Positions 4,968 to 6,292 of a DNA stretch of 6,292 nt are shown in pieces. Position numbers and translations under genes: made by a program. The notes beneath the pieces were generated by a model, which searched no databases, was not told the DNA's origin, and worked only from the letters and a program-made list of their open reading frames with translations. The first letter of the stretch is position 1. Each line of letters starts with the position of its first letter. This DNA is from Solirubrobacterales bacterium (GTDB taxonomy: Bacteria; Actinomycetota; Thermoleophilia; Solirubrobacterales; Solirubrobacteraceae). The stretch is taken from assembly GCA_025964065.1 (NCBI GenBank), contig JAOPZO010000449.1:1-6292 (forward strand), read 5' to 3'.

Positions 4968-6008
4968 CTACGTGATGAGGATCTTCGCCCCGACCGGCAC
5001 CTTGGGGTACAGGTCGACGACGTCGGCGACCCGCATCCGCAGGCAGCCGTGGGAGGCGTTGGAGCCGATGGAGCCCTCGGAGCTCGTGCCGTGGATGCCG
5101 ACGCCGTCGATGATCCCCATCCAGCGGGCCTTGAGCGGGTTCTCGGGCGAGCCGCCCGGGATGACCTGGCCCTGGAGGCTGCCGGCCCAGTCGGAGTTCG
5201 GGACGGACCACGCCGGGTTCACGGCCTTGTTGGCGATCGTGAACTGCCCGGCCGGTGTCGGGAACTCGGCGGTCCCCGCGGCGATGCCGTAGGTCTTGAC
5301 GAGCTCGAGGTCGCGGTAGAGGCGCAGGGTGTTCGCGCCGCGGTCGGCGATGAGCACGACCGGGTTGCTCCTCGCGAGGTCCTTCGTGGAGACCTTCGGG
5401 GCCACCTTGCGGGTGGCGGCGACGAAGCGGCGGTCGGCCGTCGGGGAGACGAGCGCGGCGTTGATCGCCTCGTGCAGCTCGCTCGCCTTGACCTGCAGAC
5501 CACGACGCCCGGGCGCCATCTCGACGCCGCTGCCGGTGATCTGCAGCGTCGCGTCCTTCGCGGGGCGGCCGACCTCCTTGCGGACCTTGTCGAGCAGGCG
5601 GACGACCGCGCGGTCGGAGAACGTGACCGCGGGCTCGAGGTCGGCCTCGACCTTCCCGCCCGTGACCCGGCGGAGCGTCCGGCCGAGCATGCCCCCGTCC
5701 TCCGAGCGGCGGACCGCGTCGTCGACGACGGCGTCGACGTTCGTCTCGATCTTCGCCTCGCGCGCGCCGAGGGTCCACGTGGCCTTGTCGTGGTGGACCT
5801 TCACGGGCTCCTGCAGTGCCGCGACGAGCTCGCGCTCGAGGCGCTGGCGCGCGACCGCAGGGGTCAGCCCGCCGATGTCGACGCCACCGACCGTGATGCC
5901 CTTCGCGACCTCGACCGTCCGCGCGCCGTCGAAGGCGAAGACGCCGCCCGCGGTCGCCAGCAGGACGACGAGGAGGACTGCGGGGATGAGCAGGGTCTTC
6001 TTGGACAT
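4968..6008 (-). CDS. L,D-transpeptidase (YkuD) with N-terminal peptidoglycan-binding-type domains, membrane-anchored
   Basis: A 346-aa cell-wall enzyme. YkuD enzymes make 3-3 cross-links in peptidoglycan, or attach proteins to it, using a catalytic cysteine, and they resist most beta-lactams other than carbapenems. Residues 1-4 are basic (MSKK) and 5-26 form one hydrophobic helix without a clear cut site or lipobox Cys, so it is most likely a signal anchor with the rest outside. Residues about 35-205 match the PG-binding_4/VanW-associated style (GITVGGVDIGGLTPAVARQ, later GRRGLQVKASELHEAIN). Residues 215-346 are the YkuD domain: VVLIADRGANTLRLY, FPTPAGQFTI, then the active site IHGTSS with H306 and SHGCLRM with H320 and catalytic C322. 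The domain ends at the C-terminus, as usual. The start at ATG 6008 gives the intact anchor. It is first of a probable two-gene unit with the gamma-glutamyltransferase gene. Confidence 0.94.
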   Translation of the reverse strand: MSKKTLLIPAVLLVVLLATAGGVFAFDGARTVEVAKGITVGGVDIGGLTPAVARQRLERELVAALQEPVKVHHDKATWTLGAREAKIETNVDAVVDDAVRRSEDGGMLGRTLRRVTGGKVEADLEPAVTFSDRAVVRLLDKVRKEVGRPAKDATLQITGSGVEMAPGRRGLQVKASELHEAINAALVSPTADRRFVAATRKVAPKVSTKDLARSNPVVLIADRGANTLRLYRDLELVKTYGIAAGTAEFPTPAGQFTIANKAVNPAWSVPNSDWAGSLQGQVIPGGSPENPLKARWMGIIDGVGIHGTSSEGSIGSNASHGCLRMRVADVVDLYPKVPVGAKILIT

Positions 6009-6025
6009 GGGCCTCGGGCGGCGGA

Positions 6026-6031
6026 AGTGTA
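6026..6031 (-). promoter_or_regulatory. Possible -10 element upstream of the L,D-transpeptidase gene
   Basis: The 84-bp gap 6009-6092 holds TACACT on the minus strand, a good TANNNT -10 match, placed for a short leader of roughly 10 bases before ATG 6008. I could not find a convincing -35 box 16-19 bases upstream. It suggests a new transcription unit starts here, separate from the partial gene at the right edge. The gap shows no clear terminator hairpin for that gene. Confidence 0.28.
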
Positions 6032-6092
6032 GGCAGAGCAGCGGGTTTGCGCTACTCGGAACTCCTGACTACCCGGCTCGTCGCGGCAGGCA

Positions 6093-6292
6093 CTAGACGG
6101 CAGCGCGTTGACGCGCCAGGAGCGCGTCCATTGCGGAGAGGACCGTCTTGCGGCCCGCGTGCTCGGCCTCGTGCGCCCGGAGCGCCTCGAGCGCGGCGGG
6201 CTCGAGGCCCGGGAGGAGCGCGATGACCTCCCTCGCGTCGAGGTCGGCGTAGCCCGCGGGCGGGGCGTGCACCGGCGCGGGCGGGGCCGGCG
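6093..6292 (-). CDS. C-terminal part of a protein with a conserved helical tail module (5' end outside window)
   Basis: Only the last 65 residues are visible; the gene runs off the right edge. They begin with a Pro/Ala-rich linker (PAPPAPVHAPPAG) and then form a predicted helical module, YADLDAREVIALLPGLEP followed by LEALRAHEAEHAGRKTVL and an alanine-rich end. I recall this Y-x2-L-x3-E-V ... L-x2-L ... L-x2-hydrophobic-x2-hinge-E-x2-H-x2-R-x2-V-L pattern as a C-terminal add-on of assorted actinobacterial proteins, often after a Pro-rich linker. I do not know a named domain or a proven function for it. The identity of the main protein cannot be told from here. The stop is TAG at 6095-6093. 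Confidence 0.7.
   Translation of the reverse strand, partial: PAPPAPVHAPPAGYADLDAREVIALLPGLEPAALEALRAHEAEHAGRKTVLSAMDALLARQRAAV

Noticed and set aside
5934..6008. Lipoprotein signal for the L,D-transpeptidase
   Set aside because: No cysteine follows the hydrophobic helix; the sequence after it is GGVFAFDGAR, so a signal anchor is the better reading.
3817..6032. Long plus-strand frames opposite the gamma-glutamyltransferase and L,D-transpeptidase genes
   Set aside because: They mirror the codon pattern of the real genes and give Arg/Gly/Ala/Asp-rich strings with no family features. No start signals support them.
52..6060. The same 10-mer GCTACTCGGA at 52-61 and 6051-6060, both outside genes
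   Set aside because: Many 10-mer pairs are expected by chance in 6.3 kb, and the match does not extend.
1..6292. CRISPR repeats, tRNA or rRNA genes, insertion sequences, toxin-antitoxin or defence genes, dif site
   Set aside because: I looked for regularly spaced repeats, cloverleaf-like segments, transposase motifs and AT-rich dif-like palindromes and saw none.

Overview
The window is very GC-rich, with coding positions ending almost always in G or C. It carries ordinary bacterial chromosomal genes. A FliA/WhiG-type sigma factor directly behind a XerC/D recombinase, short family-specific hypotheticals and the absence of outer-membrane genes point to a high-GC actinobacterium. My best guess is the class Thermoleophilia (Solirubrobacter/Conexibacter/Patulibacter relatives). 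That placement rests on recalled gene styles, not on a search. No rRNA, tRNA, CRISPR array, insertion sequence or prophage module is visible.

Layout: all genes but one are on the minus strand, so they read from the right edge to the left. At the right edge (6093-6292) is the 3' end of a gene with a helical C-terminal module. After an 84-bp gap comes a membrane-anchored YkuD-type L,D-transpeptidase (4968-6008), then 53 bp, then an exported gamma-glutamyltransferase (3181-4914). These two probably form an envelope/periplasmic pair. A 94-aa protein of unknown function (2890-3174, plus strand) converges on the gamma-glutamyltransferase gene with 6 bp between stops, and its 5' end faces the xerD-like gene.

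The second minus-strand group is xerD-like tyrosine recombinase (1978-2925), 29 bp, FliA/WhiG-family sigma factor (1169-1948), 85 bp with a GC hairpin, a Cys4 zinc-binding protein (313-1083), 31 bp, and a 69-aa arginine-rich protein (72-281, TTG start). A GC-rich hairpin directly after that last stop (41-71) probably ends the group.

Biologically, the left group joins chromosome-dimer resolution and an alternative sigma factor to two uncharacterised small proteins, while the right group handles the cell wall and gamma-glutamyl compounds. I found no clearly novel system. The most worthwhile leads are the uncharacterised zinc-binding and arginine-rich proteins next to the sigma gene, and the conflicting start signals where xerD and the 94-aa gene diverge.
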